A stretch of 64,000 nucleotides of DNA from Micropterix aruncella. Its lineage: Eukaryota; Arthropoda; Insecta; Lepidoptera; Micropterigidae. Made by a program: the position numbers and the translations under genes. Every line of letters begins with the position of its first letter. Position 1 is the stretch's first letter. Location of the stretch: assembly GCA_944548615.1 (NCBI GenBank), contig OX155957.1:6370719-6434718 (forward strand). Reading direction: 5' to 3'. Positions 11,235 through 26,200 of this stretch are shown piece after piece. Below the pieces are notes generated by a model, which made no database searches, was not told where the DNA came from, and worked only from the letters and a program-made list of their open reading frames with translations.

Positions 11235-14200
11235 GTATGATTGGAAGTAAATACCAACATTTCACTATTATCATTCAAGAATGTATTTATTTATCTCACC
11301 CTCATACATATATTAATTATAGTTTAACATGTTCGCTTTACAATGATGTAGATGCAAACAAATGAGGCTATAGAGAATTTGTGGGTGAGAGTTCTCAGTT
11401 AAGAGATTGGTTTTCAAAACACCCCATTAAAATGACCTGTCAAACGGTACCAGAAATTTAAAGGTATAATTAGTTCATTTTCAAATTAATTCTACTGAAT
11501 TGTTTGTACCGATTCAGCTTTACTATCCAGGAGTAATCATTTATATAGTGAGGTAAATTATTATCCTTACGTATTTCTCAAATGCTGATGTTATTCCAGT
11601 TAAAGGATGGCTAAAAAGTGAGTTATTCCAGTACGAGGACGAGTGGTGTTTAGGTTTAAGTGTTTAGAATCTCAGATTCGCACGTCTATTTGATCACGTA
11701 TATTTTTCATATGTGTAGGCAGGGGTTTGAACTATCATACATTCAATAGGAATGCCGTCAATGGTGACACTGAGGGACTATCCCTCACAAGATTCCAAAT
11801 TATTCGAGTTATCGAGTTATCTCCGTATTTAAAGGCGGTTTTGATGAAGCAGAAGATATTTATTGATTGAATCGATTGAATGTTGCCAGTTATAACGCTT
11901 GCCGAATTAACGAGTGGGGAAATTACTTTATCGAGAGGCGAGGGTTGCGCGACGGCGGTTATGTTGGAAAGTGGATGAGGATTGTATGTGTGCTCCTAGT
12001 ATCTTGTACTGGGCACGGCTCGAGTCTGTGGGATTACAGACTGATGCTTCGAGACTAAGGGAAATGAGGAAAGGAAACCAAGGAGCCGGATCCGTTGAGC
12101 GACCTCGTAGAGGGGTACCGGATATGCCGTCGCAACCTAGGGGGAAGGTGATCAATCAAGGACTGATAATTTGGTTGCTTTTTGGCCGGTTTATATAGGC
12201 CGTGCAATGATGCAATTTGAAATATTCTGAGTAAAAGTATTGTTTCATCGTGCTGATTCATAGCTGCACGAGTCAAAATAATAGCTGAATTGTGTCAGTG
12301 GATTTCACTGGAAATCGATGCATTTGTTGATCGTATGTAGTGGAGTTAAGGTCCGTTATAAGGCCATATTCAATAAAGAGGCTCCTGTCAGAAAATGGGG
12401 TACATGGTGTCTTAGAGAGATGTAGAAGCAGAATCTTGCACATGCGTTCTGTAGCCTCTGGATTCGGTTGCCGTCTACTTTTTGGATGAATGGATCATGT
12501 AGTCGATGATTGGAACCACCATTGAATTAACTAGAATGACTCTAACCTCTTAGCTTTTAAATCTCAGGCACGGTAGAGCATCTTGTGTCGAGCAAAGCAG
12601 AATCGGACCTTTCTGCTTATGTATCTTTGAGTAGCCGATACTGATCAAATAATCCGAGATTGTGACTGAAATCACCTGATGTATTTCAATTCCTTCGAAT
12701 GAGATATCAGGTGGTTGAGAGGAGATCAATTTGGTAAACTATGTGCTGGCCAATGGCGATAATATTCAGTCTATATCTCAACCCTTTGGATTGTAAAATA
12801 AAAGACTAAAGTTTGTGATGTTTATAGACTAAAGTCTATAAACACAACCACACTATAGATATTAAAACTTTTATTTATTTATGAATGTATGCCAGATCTT
12901 AGACACCGACTACGTATATACACTACGTATATTATACCCATGATAAAAAAAGGGTCCATAAGCTCAAGTGCAATCATAGCTCATGCAATTAGACCTGAGA
13001 ATCTTCATAGATACGATGTATATTATAGAATTGTTCAAGTCAAATCTCCGAAAGGTGTGGTCCGGGACAAGGAAAAGCTTATCGATTCAGAAATCAAAGA
13101 AAATGGTTTCCAAAGTCCAAATTAAGCTACCATAAAAGGTAATAACCGAAGTTCGGTTACGACCGCGCTACCAGAAGAATTGGAAATTTCTTACACTGAA
13201 CAAACATTTGCTTTAAAATTTCTCCTCTTTCTGTCGCCTTTCGGGCCTTCTATTTATGACCGATCTAATTATAATTTTAATTAGTCTGCTTCAGAAAGTT
13301 ATGCTTAGATTTTCAAAGCGTGTCACATGCATACAACAGGCGCAAGTGTTTGATATTTAAATGAAATTAATTTCTAGTTCCCTTTTGTAATATAAGCGGC
13401 AGCGAGTACTTACGTTTTGTCTGTTAACAAAGTAATTTCACAACAGCGCGGCGTTGCCAAAGCTAGACAGTATTAAATTTCATGTCAGCTGATGTTACAA
13501 GCATCTTGACATTAACCCTGCGATAGGCGCGCGATTTATACAGGTTGAGTTTTTAACTAGTGACATCCTTCCAGTGGGTTAATCAGTACAACAAAATAAA
13601 CCACTTTTATTATTAAAAAAAAAAAAAAATATTTTTAAAAAATGTATCTGTTGAAGACAAGCTTGAGATGCGTTTAGCGCGCTGCGCCCTCTAGCGGTAG
13701 TTAAACTATTGCTAATAAACAATATTAGCGATATTTTTCCTAGCGCTACGTAGCGCACCATGCTCATAGCTTTTATCAAGGTCATAGCTTTTTTGTCTAT
13801 GTTTTTTTTTTCAAAAATCCCAAAAAAAACATTTTTTTAAAAGTTTTTATAAAAGTTGCTTATTTTGTCGTACTGATTCACCCACTACAAGGATGTCACT
13901 AATTAATAACTTATCCTGTATGTGTAATCCAGCCATTTTATGGAAGCGAAGTTATGGAATATAAATGTCACAAAACAGATATAAATGTCACATCACTTTT
14001 AAGACAGAACATCGGTGTAAACGCGAGTGGGCCATAATACAGTCACCCGCTCAATAGTCTGAAGTAAACCATCTGCCGGTCAACAAATCTGTGTTTCCTC
14101 TGTTGTGCGCCTCCGGTGGAACTGCTATCACACACCGCATCATCGTGATCATCAAGTCTATACACGACCACGCGATCCCAGTGGTACATTGGTAGCCCCA

Positions 14201-17200
14201 AAGTGACATCGCCAAAATATCAGTTGCCAAGAAGAGGATTTAGAGTAAACAAAACAAAGAAAAATGATAATAATACAAGACCTAAAAGACTTCCCTGCGG
14301 GACACCCAATGATACTGAAACACTGTCCGATTCAAGACCGACTGTAACCCTAAATTGACACGCGTTACTAATATTATTACAATAGGTCAACGTACTGACT
14401 TACAGCAGTTATTTATTACAATTCTACTATTACAGGTTCCCGCATTACTGGATTTCGTGGTGACGTGGCTCGCGCTGAGTGACAGTTTCTGGAACCCGTT
14501 TCTCTACTGGCTTTTAAATAACCACTTCCGAAGGATCAGCAGTGATATATTTCACAAAACGGTAATATTTTTTTATATATTAATCAATTCATACGCAACA
14601 AATAATTCAACAAGTAAATATATTAAAAGGAATAAAAAAACACGACTACCATTACAAAAAGTGAGCTACTGTATTTATAATTATTTTTACTACGGGTTTT
14701 GTATGAAATATTTGGGGTTTATTATAATAATAATAATAAAAACAACTCTTTATTTCAAAATAAAAAAAGGCGAGCTTATTGCCTTGCGGCAATGTCTATC
14801 AGCTTACCTATAGCTTAAGTTTATAATATAATTTGTTACGTTGGCTACACAAAAGAATACTAAAAATTAAAGTGATTAGAAAAAAAGAAACAGACAGAAA
14901 ACGAAAAAGAAAAACATATAAAAAAAGGAAAACAAATTGCTAAAATTAAATAAAGACGCAGAGAAAAGGAAGGAGAGGGGGGAAGGAAAAGGAAGCGAAA
15001 AGGAGGGGGGGAAGAGGAGGGTTGGCTGGTTTATGGTTTTAGGATTATATGCTCCTTGAGCCTGGCCTTGAACGAGGAAATGCTGGGGGCTGTTCTAATA
15101 TTATTCGGTAAAGCATTCCATAGTCGTGCAGCTTCCACGGAGAAGGAGTACGAAAAAAAGTCGCTGCTATGACCAGGGATGGATAACAGGTTATTGCCCT
15201 CTGATCTCAGGGGACGGCCGTGCGCCGATAGCGCGGTGAACCTATCGGCAAGATAAAGCGGCACGCCATTCGCGAGGATTCTATATAAGAGGCAGAGAGT
15301 TCTAACCTGTCTCGTCTCTCTGGTGGTAAGCCACTGCAGTCTTCTTCGATATTCCGTGATATGGTCATATTTTCTGGGCCAAAAATGAAGCGGATACAGA
15401 CGTTCTGTAGCCTTTCCACCTTGGTGGCCAGCTCTTCTGACAGATCGAGGAAGGCGGCGTCGTCATAGTGAAGGAGTGGAAGAAGTAAAGATTGACAGAT
15501 TGTTCCCATATAGATACATATATATTTTTTCGGAATTTACTCAATCAGATCTTTTATTAAATACTAAACAAGATATATTATATTTATGTTAATTTATTGA
15601 TATTTGGAAATTCGGAGATTTGGACAACTATTTACTTGATATTTGGACAGTTAAGGTACCCCATTACATTCGGGATAATATAACGATACTAACGATATTA
15701 CTAAATCAGCTCGAGCGTTTAGAAGTTATAATATAACGATACTAACAATATTACTAAATCAGCTCGAGCGTTTAGAAGTTATGGTGGAATAAAAAACGTA
15801 AACCATACATAAATGAAGAAGAATGGTTAAGGGTTTCCATAAGGTAAGACAATATCTTTTAACAGATTTCTAAAACCCGAACAGCTACTCAAGTTGTCTT
15901 AGAGGTATAAGCACAGGATGATTGGACATTCAAGTTGATGAATGCTGAGGTATAGCCAGAAGTAGATTTTCCTGACAGCGTAATTAGTGTTAGCAAACTG
16001 TTCCTTTTACATTTTAGATTCACGTCGCTCCAATTTACGCTAATACATGATTTGTCCCAAAATTAGGTAGAGTAAGTCCAGGAAAAAAGCTCATTGCAGA
16101 TAAAGGTACAAGCAACTAAAATTCTTCAAAGTAGCTACCTTCCGCTTCGGAATACAGGCGCGAGCATTTTCTCCAGTCGCTGAACGCACCATGGAAGGCA
16201 TCAACGGATATCTCCTTCAAGCACCTCATCATCGCTTCATCGACGGTTTGTAAAGTCCCGAATCGGTGGCTCTTGAGTTCCTTCTTGATCCTTGGGATTA
16301 AGTTACTTTCACACTGATCCAAGAGGTCACGCAAGATCGTTGCATGAGCAGCTTTCTGATCGGATATCACCTTAAGGACCAGCTTCGCGCAGATCTTCGG
16401 CAGCTTCGCCAAATCTTATCGGTAACAATACGATGCACAGTACTTTTAAGGATATTACACTCACTTGCCTACACTCAGGCCTCGATCGGAGATCAACATG
16501 TCCCTCACTTTCTTCACACTTTGGTTGAAATGTGACTTTGACGGGCATCAAGAGCGATCTTCGTCCTCGGCGTCCTCTCTTCACTCTCGGAACATCTTGT
16601 GCGAGCGGTAAACCATATTTTGGGACAAGGTATTATCGCCATAAGCTTCCCTCAGCATGGCAACTTGAGCGCAACACAAAATTTTATCGCGTAACGCTGG
16701 TCCTTCAAACGCAGCAGCTTGAAATTCCAACACATAACTAAAACAAGCGTTTGAACCAGCAGCGATGCGTACTATAGAACAGCCTGGAAGCAACTGACGC
16801 GGGTATCGTTGGCTTCCCTAAACCCCCCACCACCTTCCTGTCAGGTGACGTGGCTTGCTAATGGTTTGATTCGGCGGCGCAAGGTTATTCAACTTACTTT
16901 TAGGACAGACCATGTATAAAGAAACGCACAAGGAATTTCCGAATGAACATGGCGAACCAGGTTGCTCGTGGCCATAGACAAAACCGGAAACTCTAGGAAG
17001 ATCCGTTTTTAAATTTAAAGAAATGGAATACAATAACTAGGAATGGTTGTACATTTCTTATATTTTATAACTAACTAAGATTAGGCTTGCTTGAAACCGA
17101 ATACTGTTGACTTACTTGTCGTGACATCCATGTCACTCTTGTTACCCAAACTGAATTTCAAGCAGGGGTTAAATTACAGAATATGATCAAAACGAAACGA

Positions 17201-20200
17201 TAAAATACTTTTTAAAATAAGCAGTTGTTGGAATTTTCCATTTCGTATTAAACTCAGCATGAATCCGTATACATGCAGTTTGAAACTAGGCCAGATTCAT
17301 GAATGCGTGTTTTATGGTTAGCTGATTCCATACGAGTAACTCACATAGGTAAATAAAATAATATTGTTCACAAAAGGGTACTCTGCGCTCTAATTATTCG
17401 CGGCGGAAACTGAAATATGTAGACAGCCGCTGTACTGAAAAGTAAAATTATTGTATGTATTGTCTTACATATGTATTGTTTAACATAGTGCAAACACCCG
17501 TATTCTAAAAGCGACGGATACCGATCGGTGACGGTTTCTGAATACTATCGGTTTCCGAAATTCAATTATGATTTTTGTAGTAAGACGTAAATTATACTGT
17601 GTAAGTTGTTGTTGTTCGTAAGTTGAAATAATTAAAGGGTAGAGAATAGAATGTGGTTTTCAGCCAAAAATCTAGTGGTAATACCTAAATATTCTTGACA
17701 AATCTTCAACAATTGAGTATGGTACCTAATCTCTTTCAGTCAACCATAATGTTGGTAATTCGGGAGTCAGCGATGTACCAGCATTCTAGTGTCTCAGTAT
17801 CCTAGAGTCAGATCGGTGCCATTATCCTAGTGGCAAATAGGTGCAAGCATCCTGGTGGCAGACTGTTGCCAGCATACTGGTGTCGGTCTGGTACCAGCAT
17901 GCTGGTGCTAACCTAGCGGCAGTATCCCGGAGCCAGTGTGATATCAGCATCCTGGAGCCAAACTGGTGCCAACATCCTGATGGAAACGGTACGGGTGTAC
18001 CACGAAGCTCTACTCTACGTTCCTCTAGACTTCGAATACACCATTGCAATCTTGCTTGCTTGATAGGGTTGGATCGCCAGCACATCTTGTACTTGCCACA
18101 GTTTCATTGAGAAATGAACGACAGTTCACTTCCTTGAGTGCGCTGTTCTTGACTGAATAAAACGAAGGTTTGTGAAGCGTCCTTTAATCTTCACCTGACC
18201 TATGCTATCTGGCCAGCGCGCGAACTAAGCCTCTCCTTGATACACACTAAATTCAAAAACATGTTATAGCCGCCTCCTCCCTGTTGACCTAATAAGAGAT
18301 GATGGTTTCACAATCTCCTCGTATCGTACGATAAACTTATTGACTTATTTTATTTTCACGTTGCTGAGGGCGTATTTTAAATATATATGCAATATACTGT
18401 TTGCTAAGTGGACGCAAGGTCCCTTTTTACTTATCATTACAATATGATTAAATAATCTAAGGAGTTTTTACATATTACGATCGTTATTTATTGTCTAAAA
18501 CACGTATGGTTTGTCGACCTTCGCCCTATTCGCTCTCCCGAAGTCATTTCGACCGTCCATGTAACCTGAATCTCTCTCGCTTGCCAGAGATGACCTTTCT
18601 TCCACGAATTGAGACATTTACATTCCTCGCCCACTGGATTAGATGATCTTTTACGGCACAACGAGTATCCTGGTATCGGCCCGGTAGCAGCATCCTGGAG
18701 CTAGCTTTGTGTCAGTATCCTGAATCCAGCCTGGTACCACCATCCAAGTGCTAAACTGGTGAAAGTATCCTGCTGACAGCCGGAAATCCCCTGGTGGGCC
18801 CTGATAATGATCCCAACTTTGGTCTATTCTATGTAGGTATAATAGGAGTCCCTTTGATACCAGTGATCGACCACCATGTTTCATAAAAAAACCGTAATAA
18901 AAATGATTATAAATACAATAGTTCCCTTTCTGTAAAGTCGTGTTTTTTATTATTTTAAAGATATTTATTTGTAAACGATTGGTATAGAAAATGCTCTGAT
19001 TCTTATCTCTCTCCATCTTATTTTATTAGGAATCTCTTCAAGTAGCTCTGCTGTGACATATAATTGCTCACCACTGACCTATACTTATCAAGGTCATGTT
19101 GAATTAATCTAACTAAAAGTCCACACTTACGTCATAGTTACGAGTAATTATTGTATACTCTGACAATAGTACCTCATATACCCTACTATTATTTTTTTAT
19201 ATTTATAATTGCAAAATAATATATTTGGATGAGTCGTCAATATACCATTACTTGTAACGTCACTTAAATATTTTTCTGTTTAATGCATGTGCAAAAAATA
19301 TTGCTTCTTTTTATGGTAGGTGATTTTTATGGATGTCAATTTGAATTTAATAATATGGCTTACGTAGAGATAATGCCTACGTTATATGATCTCTGATGGA
19401 GGAATAGCGTAGTAATCTTAACAGCTAAAATATAATCTGGTAAACTTGGTGCTACTTCCCAATTAAGTCTACGCCGACGTGTATTTACCTTATAATGACA
19501 GTGTCATTTTGACCTTGTCTAAGAAAAAGAACGATTTACCGAGTCGTTGATTTAGATATGATTCGATCGTTCTGCAAAATAATGTCGCAGTCTTTCAATC
19601 TTCAACTGATTGAATGAGTTCATGAAATACCGTTAGCGATGTGTCAGTCACAATGATTCGGTTGACCGATTCTTATAAACGATTTGGAAACAAATCGTTC
19701 GTACAATGATTGTAGCACCCGACGTTTCGGCGATGTTGCAACCGCCGTTGTCTCTCCTGGACGACGGCGGTTGCAACGTCGCCGAAGCGTCTAGTGTTAA
19801 AAACTTCACGCGGTAAATTCGTTTTTATCTTATTTGTAATTGAACGTTCTGTAAACAATCATTGACTGAAAATAGCGGCTGTTTCGGTCGGTTGGACTTA
19901 ATTCGACTGACTGAATGGACCGTCCGACTGATGTCGATTCCTGATATGTTTCCTATGACAGCGGAGGGTAGTTGTCGACCTGACGTCTTCAACCCTTGAA
20001 TCGATCCGGAATGACCATAGCGAATGAAAGGCGTCACTGTCCGCAAAATATCAAACTGAATAACCGCTTACGTCAGGTAGAGGCTGCGTAAGCGACCTCG
20101 AACCCGTGATCAGGCCGGGGGACGGAGAAATCTGGACAAATCTGGTAGTAAGGGCGTGAGGTTGGCCCGCTGCGTTCATATATTCCAGTGCCTCGCGGTA

Positions 20201-23200
20201 AGGCGTGGGCTTCTTAAGGCGTGTTGTTGGAGTTAGACTGTGGATTGTGACTGGATTATTCATAGAGTATCTGTGTAATCACCTCGCGGTTGAAAGAATG
20301 AACCATATCGTTATAAAAGCCTGAGGTGTCGGGTTCGCCCATTGCAGATGACAGCTCCAAAGTGCTGGGTTCATCTAGCAGTGCCTCGCGGTAAGACGTT
20401 GGACTATTACGGGATGTTGGCGTAGTTGGACTGTGGACAGTCTTGTCTCCTCTGCGTTTACCACACGGTTGAAATTTAACATGAAATCGGAGACTATCGC
20501 GGTTGTTTGACATTATAAATAAGATAAAAAACGAATTAACCGCATGAATTTTGTAGCACCCGACGTTTCGGCGACCTTGCAGCCGCCGTTGTCTAGGGTA
20601 GACTGAACGAGCTGTCAATCCGTTGTTCCGCGGGTAGGAAGCATATCGCTGCCCGGTGGTGGGGGGAGGAGGGGGGGGGGGGGTCGGCGCGAACGAATGT
20701 CGAAAATCCGTCGTGCATACAACACTCACTGTATCCTGTCTTACGTCCTTGCGTTTGGCTTTCGGCGGTGGGAATATTTTAAGAATAGGGTTCCACGTAG
20801 AAGAGAGTTTGTTACCGTCATCCCTATTAAAGTTCGGGGTTCTTCTTATATCAATGGCTACCCGAATCATGCGAGGAAAGTAGAATTGTTCTTTGGATAG
20901 CACAATGGGATTTTGAAACTGCATCCAGTGGTTACTTCCGCTATCCAATATATGTTCGCAGATCGCTTATTTTTCTCGCTAAACGTTTTTAACAGCTTTG
21001 ATGTGTTCTATCAATCGAGTGGCTATGGGCCGTTTCGTTTGTCCAACATAGGCTAAATCACAGGTGCATTCGACGTTATACACAATTTTTTTAAATCCTA
21101 TTTATAATGTTTATATATCGTTATACCGTCCTGGGGTGAAAATTTCGCCTGTATTAAATGACAACTCTAAGCTGTCATTGTGTCTAATTAATGATATGCC
21201 GACGAGTATATCTCTTGGAAACTACAAAAAACGAGAGAAAATATTTATTATTTTATTAATTTTTACTCTTTGCAAGCTCGATTTCTCTTGTAGTTTTTCC
21301 TCGTACTAATTTTCAACAATGCACATAGATGTACTTAGCAAATCTTTATGCGAAATATATTCTTAGTTGTATTCGTGTATAGCACGTAATTCTATGATTG
21401 TAGTTGTAATCTATTATAATTTACTTGTTTATCTGTAAATGAGCAAATAACTGGACCGACTTGCCAACGAATTATCCTTTCCGTTAAGAGTACCGCAGCC
21501 CTTGAATGAAAATCCTGAGGGGCTGGGCATTACCACTCTGTCGCATACCGGAAATGCTTAGCATACTTGTGTGCTCGCTTATCTGAATACTTCCCGCCAA
21601 CCTATTTCGGTTTTAATATCAGCTTCTCGCATTTCTAAATCTCTATAACAGCGCGGCGCCGAAAAATGGCCTTTCTATCTCTCTCTATTTTTCTTTTTCT
21701 TTTTCTTCTTTCGATAATTGCAGTTTATTTTGGAAGCTCATTGAAGTCTATATGCTGTGATTTCATTCTTTTATACTTACATCTCCCCACGAAGACTGGT
21801 AACATATTCTGTGTTTTTATTATATTTATATTAATAATAAACCAGTTAATAGGTTGGTACGATAATTTGTAGAATAAAAATTTATTAAATTACTACTCGA
21901 AATGCGTACAAGAATGATAAATATAAAAGCACAGGTTTAATCGCAAATATAAGTAATATTAATATACACAAAACTTTAAAATATTTTTTATGAAAATTTT
22001 TCGATAATTTTACAAATTATCGTATAGACAATAGCACTAATCAGTGTTATTCAATAATATCACAAATAATCATATAGACTAAAAATAATTTTTAAATATA
22101 CATTTTCACAAACTACTAATAATAATAATAATAGTCAATCTCCAATATTCAGAATAAATAATCATAATAGTCCATCTCCAAGAGTCAAAATGATATAATA
22201 GTTAATAAAAGAAAGAAAATAAAAATAGACAGTCAAAAAATCAAAGAAATGAAAAAATCGATATTGACCAAATCCATCAATTAAGTTTTTACTTAAGAGC
22301 CGTATTACAAAATAGCGTAGGTATTCTTTTAAAATGAGTTGAAAAAATGAACGCATTTTTTTTTGGATGTAACTATAAAAGATAGGATAAATAAATAAAT
22401 AAATAAATAAATAACTATTCAACCCTGGGAGAAAAACCGCGGCACTGAGCGCTCTTCTCTTGCGCAAGCAAATATATACACAATTTCTAATTGTTTTTTG
22501 CAGTGTTTTCTCCTTTCTAATGACAATAATTTATATTATGTCGTATTACTAAAAGAGTGAACTTTAATATAGTATAAGTATTATATAAGAATCTTATTTT
22601 ATTTCTGAGAAAATTAGAATGATACAGAAAGATTTTTTTTTAATTTTGTGTAATTGTAAGTAATGTATACCTTGGATATGTGGTCAAAAAACGAAAAAAT
22701 AAAGCCGTAGTGTACATCAAGAATACATGACGGACATAAAAAAAAATAGTATACGGTTTTCGTTGTAGTGATATTACTGTATTAAGGAGCTCAAAGTTTG
22801 CCTTCCGAGCGTTTTACGAATAACGACTTTCGGAAAATGGGCTGAATAAGTAAATAATATTCGTTACATCTAAAATTAAAGGCCGCTATGGTCAACATCA
22901 AGAAATGGTCCAGGTAATTCAGTAATTAAAGTTTGTAGAAATCTCTTTATTTCTTGGAATTAGAACGCCAAAAATCCACTTTTCTTGCCTTTCTGGAAAA
23001 ATATGTGAACGGGCTCTTAAAATACACTGTATTTTATTAAGTGATGCTATCTATAATAATATGCAATGATTATAATTAATTACTCTATACAGGGGCGTTA
23101 TAGGTACAATTTGACAATATTATATTTATTTTATGTAATAATTAATCGAATAAATTATTTTTGATTCACTTTTATTCTTCTATGTCCTTAATTTTGTCTA

Positions 23201-26200
23201 TGAATCGTTTCAACTGTTCGAGTGATTTCGTCTTCTGGATTATTATAATATATTATTATAATTATATCTGGATAATATTTTTTTTTAATTGTCACTACTC
23301 TTTGTGAAACAGGCACTTCGAAATAATCACTGTCCGCTCTTTTAGTGATATGGCAATTTTGAACATTAATTTTATATGATTTTGTCGTCGAAATTGGTGT
23401 CTTATGATGCCATATGTTACCTGAGCATGTTGGAATAGAAGAGACTAATGATTTTTAGTAAGTCAAACGTTTTATTTTTATTTTTGAACTCCATCTGTTA
23501 TAATAGGATCGATATTAATCGACATGACATGATTCCCTAGACATGCCATTTCTGAGGAGCTTAATTATATACAGTAATTTTATTATTATTGTATTATATT
23601 CTAAAAATCTTTCTCTGTTTATATTCTAAAAATGTCAGAAGATCGATCTATATTGCATTAGCAATATATATCGATCTTCTGACATGCCAAGGAAATATGT
23701 TTTTAAATGGGAGAAAGATTTTTAGAATATAATACAATAAGAAGAAAATTACTGTACATAATTAAGCTTCTTAGAAATGTTATGTCTAGGGAAAGCGAGC
23801 TGATCTTTAGAATTATTGCGTGGGGCGGAATAAATACACGTTTCAAAAATTCCATATTTTAAAAATTATTTCTGCTGAAAGTCCTTTACTTTTTGTTTCC
23901 ATTTAACAAATTTACCATTTTTTTTTAAATTAAAAAGCAATAGTGTTTTTAACAATGACTGCTTATACTGTTCATAAAACCACTCTTCGTCAGTTTTATT
24001 CAGAATATTAGAATGCATATATTTATGTGTAAACAATTTTTTTACTTATATTACTTACAAACCGCTCTTGGACATGTCAAAATAATTGGGTTAGGTAGTA
24101 AGTCTCGTTACTACTCTTTACTGATCATACATAGGTAGTTATAAATTAACTACTGGAGTCAAACTATAAATATAAATAATCAAAATATAAGCCTTTATTT
24201 AAAGTAGTTAGTAATTCGAAAAGATACGTAGTAAAATTATTCATCGTAATATTCAAATTGGCAGTAAAATGTTAAATAATCAAATTAAAGCTACGTTTTG
24301 CATTCAAACTAAAAGTACAGATATAAAACCATATAAAATAATCAGACAATAAGGCTCTACTTTATTAAGTAATTTGAATGGGCAAAATATTTAAAAAATC
24401 ATGGTCCTCAAATTCGGCCAGATTATAGAAAGGATGGCCTATCAGCATCTCCTTGATGTTTTTTTTTAATTTATGTCCTCCAGCTGTTTAAATTTTGTAG
24501 GGAGTAGATTATAGAATTTAATGCTAAGGTACAAGTAGCTTTCCTGTACTTTTGCCAGTCGCGGGTATGATGCGAGTGAATGTCTGCATTAATTGCAGTT
24601 TCTGCGAGGTACTGTCTAGCATACATTAAATACTGGTATATGAACGCCGAATACATAGTCATTACCTTACTGAAATATTATTTGCATGAGGTCTTAGTCA
24701 TTACCTGATACATGCTGCGCAGTGTTCTCTTTTGCAAAAGAAAGATTATTTTACTGGTTGTGGCATTTTCCCAAAATAGTAGTCCATAAGTCATTAATGA
24801 GTTGAAATACGCAAAGTATACTGATTCGGCTGCCGCAAAAACACAATTTTTTATAATAGCGAATATCGAGCTACATAACTTACTAGTTAATTGTTGAATG
24901 TAATTTACTGTCAATTCTTAATTCTAGAAAATGTATATTTTCTGTGATGTCGATTTCAAAATAGTCGTGTAATTCATTTAAATAGGGTATAAGGAATTAT
25001 TTTAGATCTTGTAATATTTAGAGGTAATTCATGTTAGAGTACGTATACATATAAGATTGAAGAGCAATAAATCTGAAACATCTCAAAAATTATCCTCTTA
25101 AGTATGATAGATCAATTATAATAATTTGATTTAATCGTGATCGTGAAATAAGAGTAAACGAAAACTTAAACTCCTCTTTTAAAAGTAAAGCACGAAGCCC
25201 CGTTCCAACGGTAAAATATAAAGGATCGTCAAATATTAACAAGTGAATAGCGTTATATTATTTTATTTTTAATAAAAGCATTTTTTTTTATTATTGCCGG
25301 AATCAATTCAGAAACCGGCAAAACTCAGGATAAGTAATAAAAAATTGCAAAGTTTATTTATGGAGATAAAATCTTTTAAACTGTAAAATATACAAAACGA
25401 CATAGTATTAAAGTGCAATCAAACCTAAAATAGTCAAGAGACAATTTTAAAAATATTAGTCTTAAAATAAGCAACTCATAGATATCTATAGAATTCTTTT
25501 ACTGGTTGTTACGAGAAAACTCTGTTTTTGTAACTCTAACATGGGTCCTTGGAGATCAGCAATGGTCGCAGTGTTACAAGGCTTATTAAAGACCTTAGAA
25601 AAGCCCCACACAACAAATTAATTAATTAATCATGGGTCCTTTATCTGAGGACTGTGTCTGTTATGTTTGGGAGCGAATGGGCCCTTGCTGAGTTGGCCAC
25701 GAAGACCCATTCTGTTCAGGGTTGGTCACACTCACGGGTCAACACTCATCCGGCGGCCTCCACGCAAGAAGTGCGAGCTCGGGCAGGACTCTGGTCTTAG
25801 GGCTAGTTTCCCCTAGGAGTCAAACTTCTGGCGCTCCTGGACGACCTGCGCACCGTGCGGCATAAGCCAATCTATTGTGCACTCTGACTAACAGTCGGGG
25901 GAGTCTGAAGCCAGTGCTGTTTCCTATAGAGCGGGGGTGGTTGCGGACCTTACGGCGAATGCTCTTGGAACGACCATCGGCTACCCAATCCTGGGTGAAC
26001 AGCCGGGCAAAGGATGCCGTGGTCCGCGATAGATTCGGTTTACACAGTTTCACCGCTTCGTAAGAGAGAGGACCGCGCAAGCGACCTCGAAATCGTAACC
26101 AATCGAAAGACCGTAGTAATCTGGTCGCAATTGGAAGTAAGGGCGTGAGTGTAAGCCCGCTGGGTAACATACCTAGTTATCTCGCGGATAAGGCGTTGGC

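Noticed and set aside
12889..13125. 78-codon + frame in the receptor intron as an additional exon
   Set aside because: Its sequence has no transmembrane or receptor character, no fitting splice sites, and it lies between two exons that already join in phase 0.
17822..18110. Open frames of 87-89 codons on both strands over the minisatellite
   Set aside because: The 25-bp period shifts the frame at each unit, so no repeated peptide is produced; both strands are open by chance.
20656..20682. G-run as a regulatory G-quadruplex
   Set aside because: It lies inside a Penelope-like remnant at a place where the 39.9-kb copy has a shorter G-run. Simple homopolymer expansion explains it.
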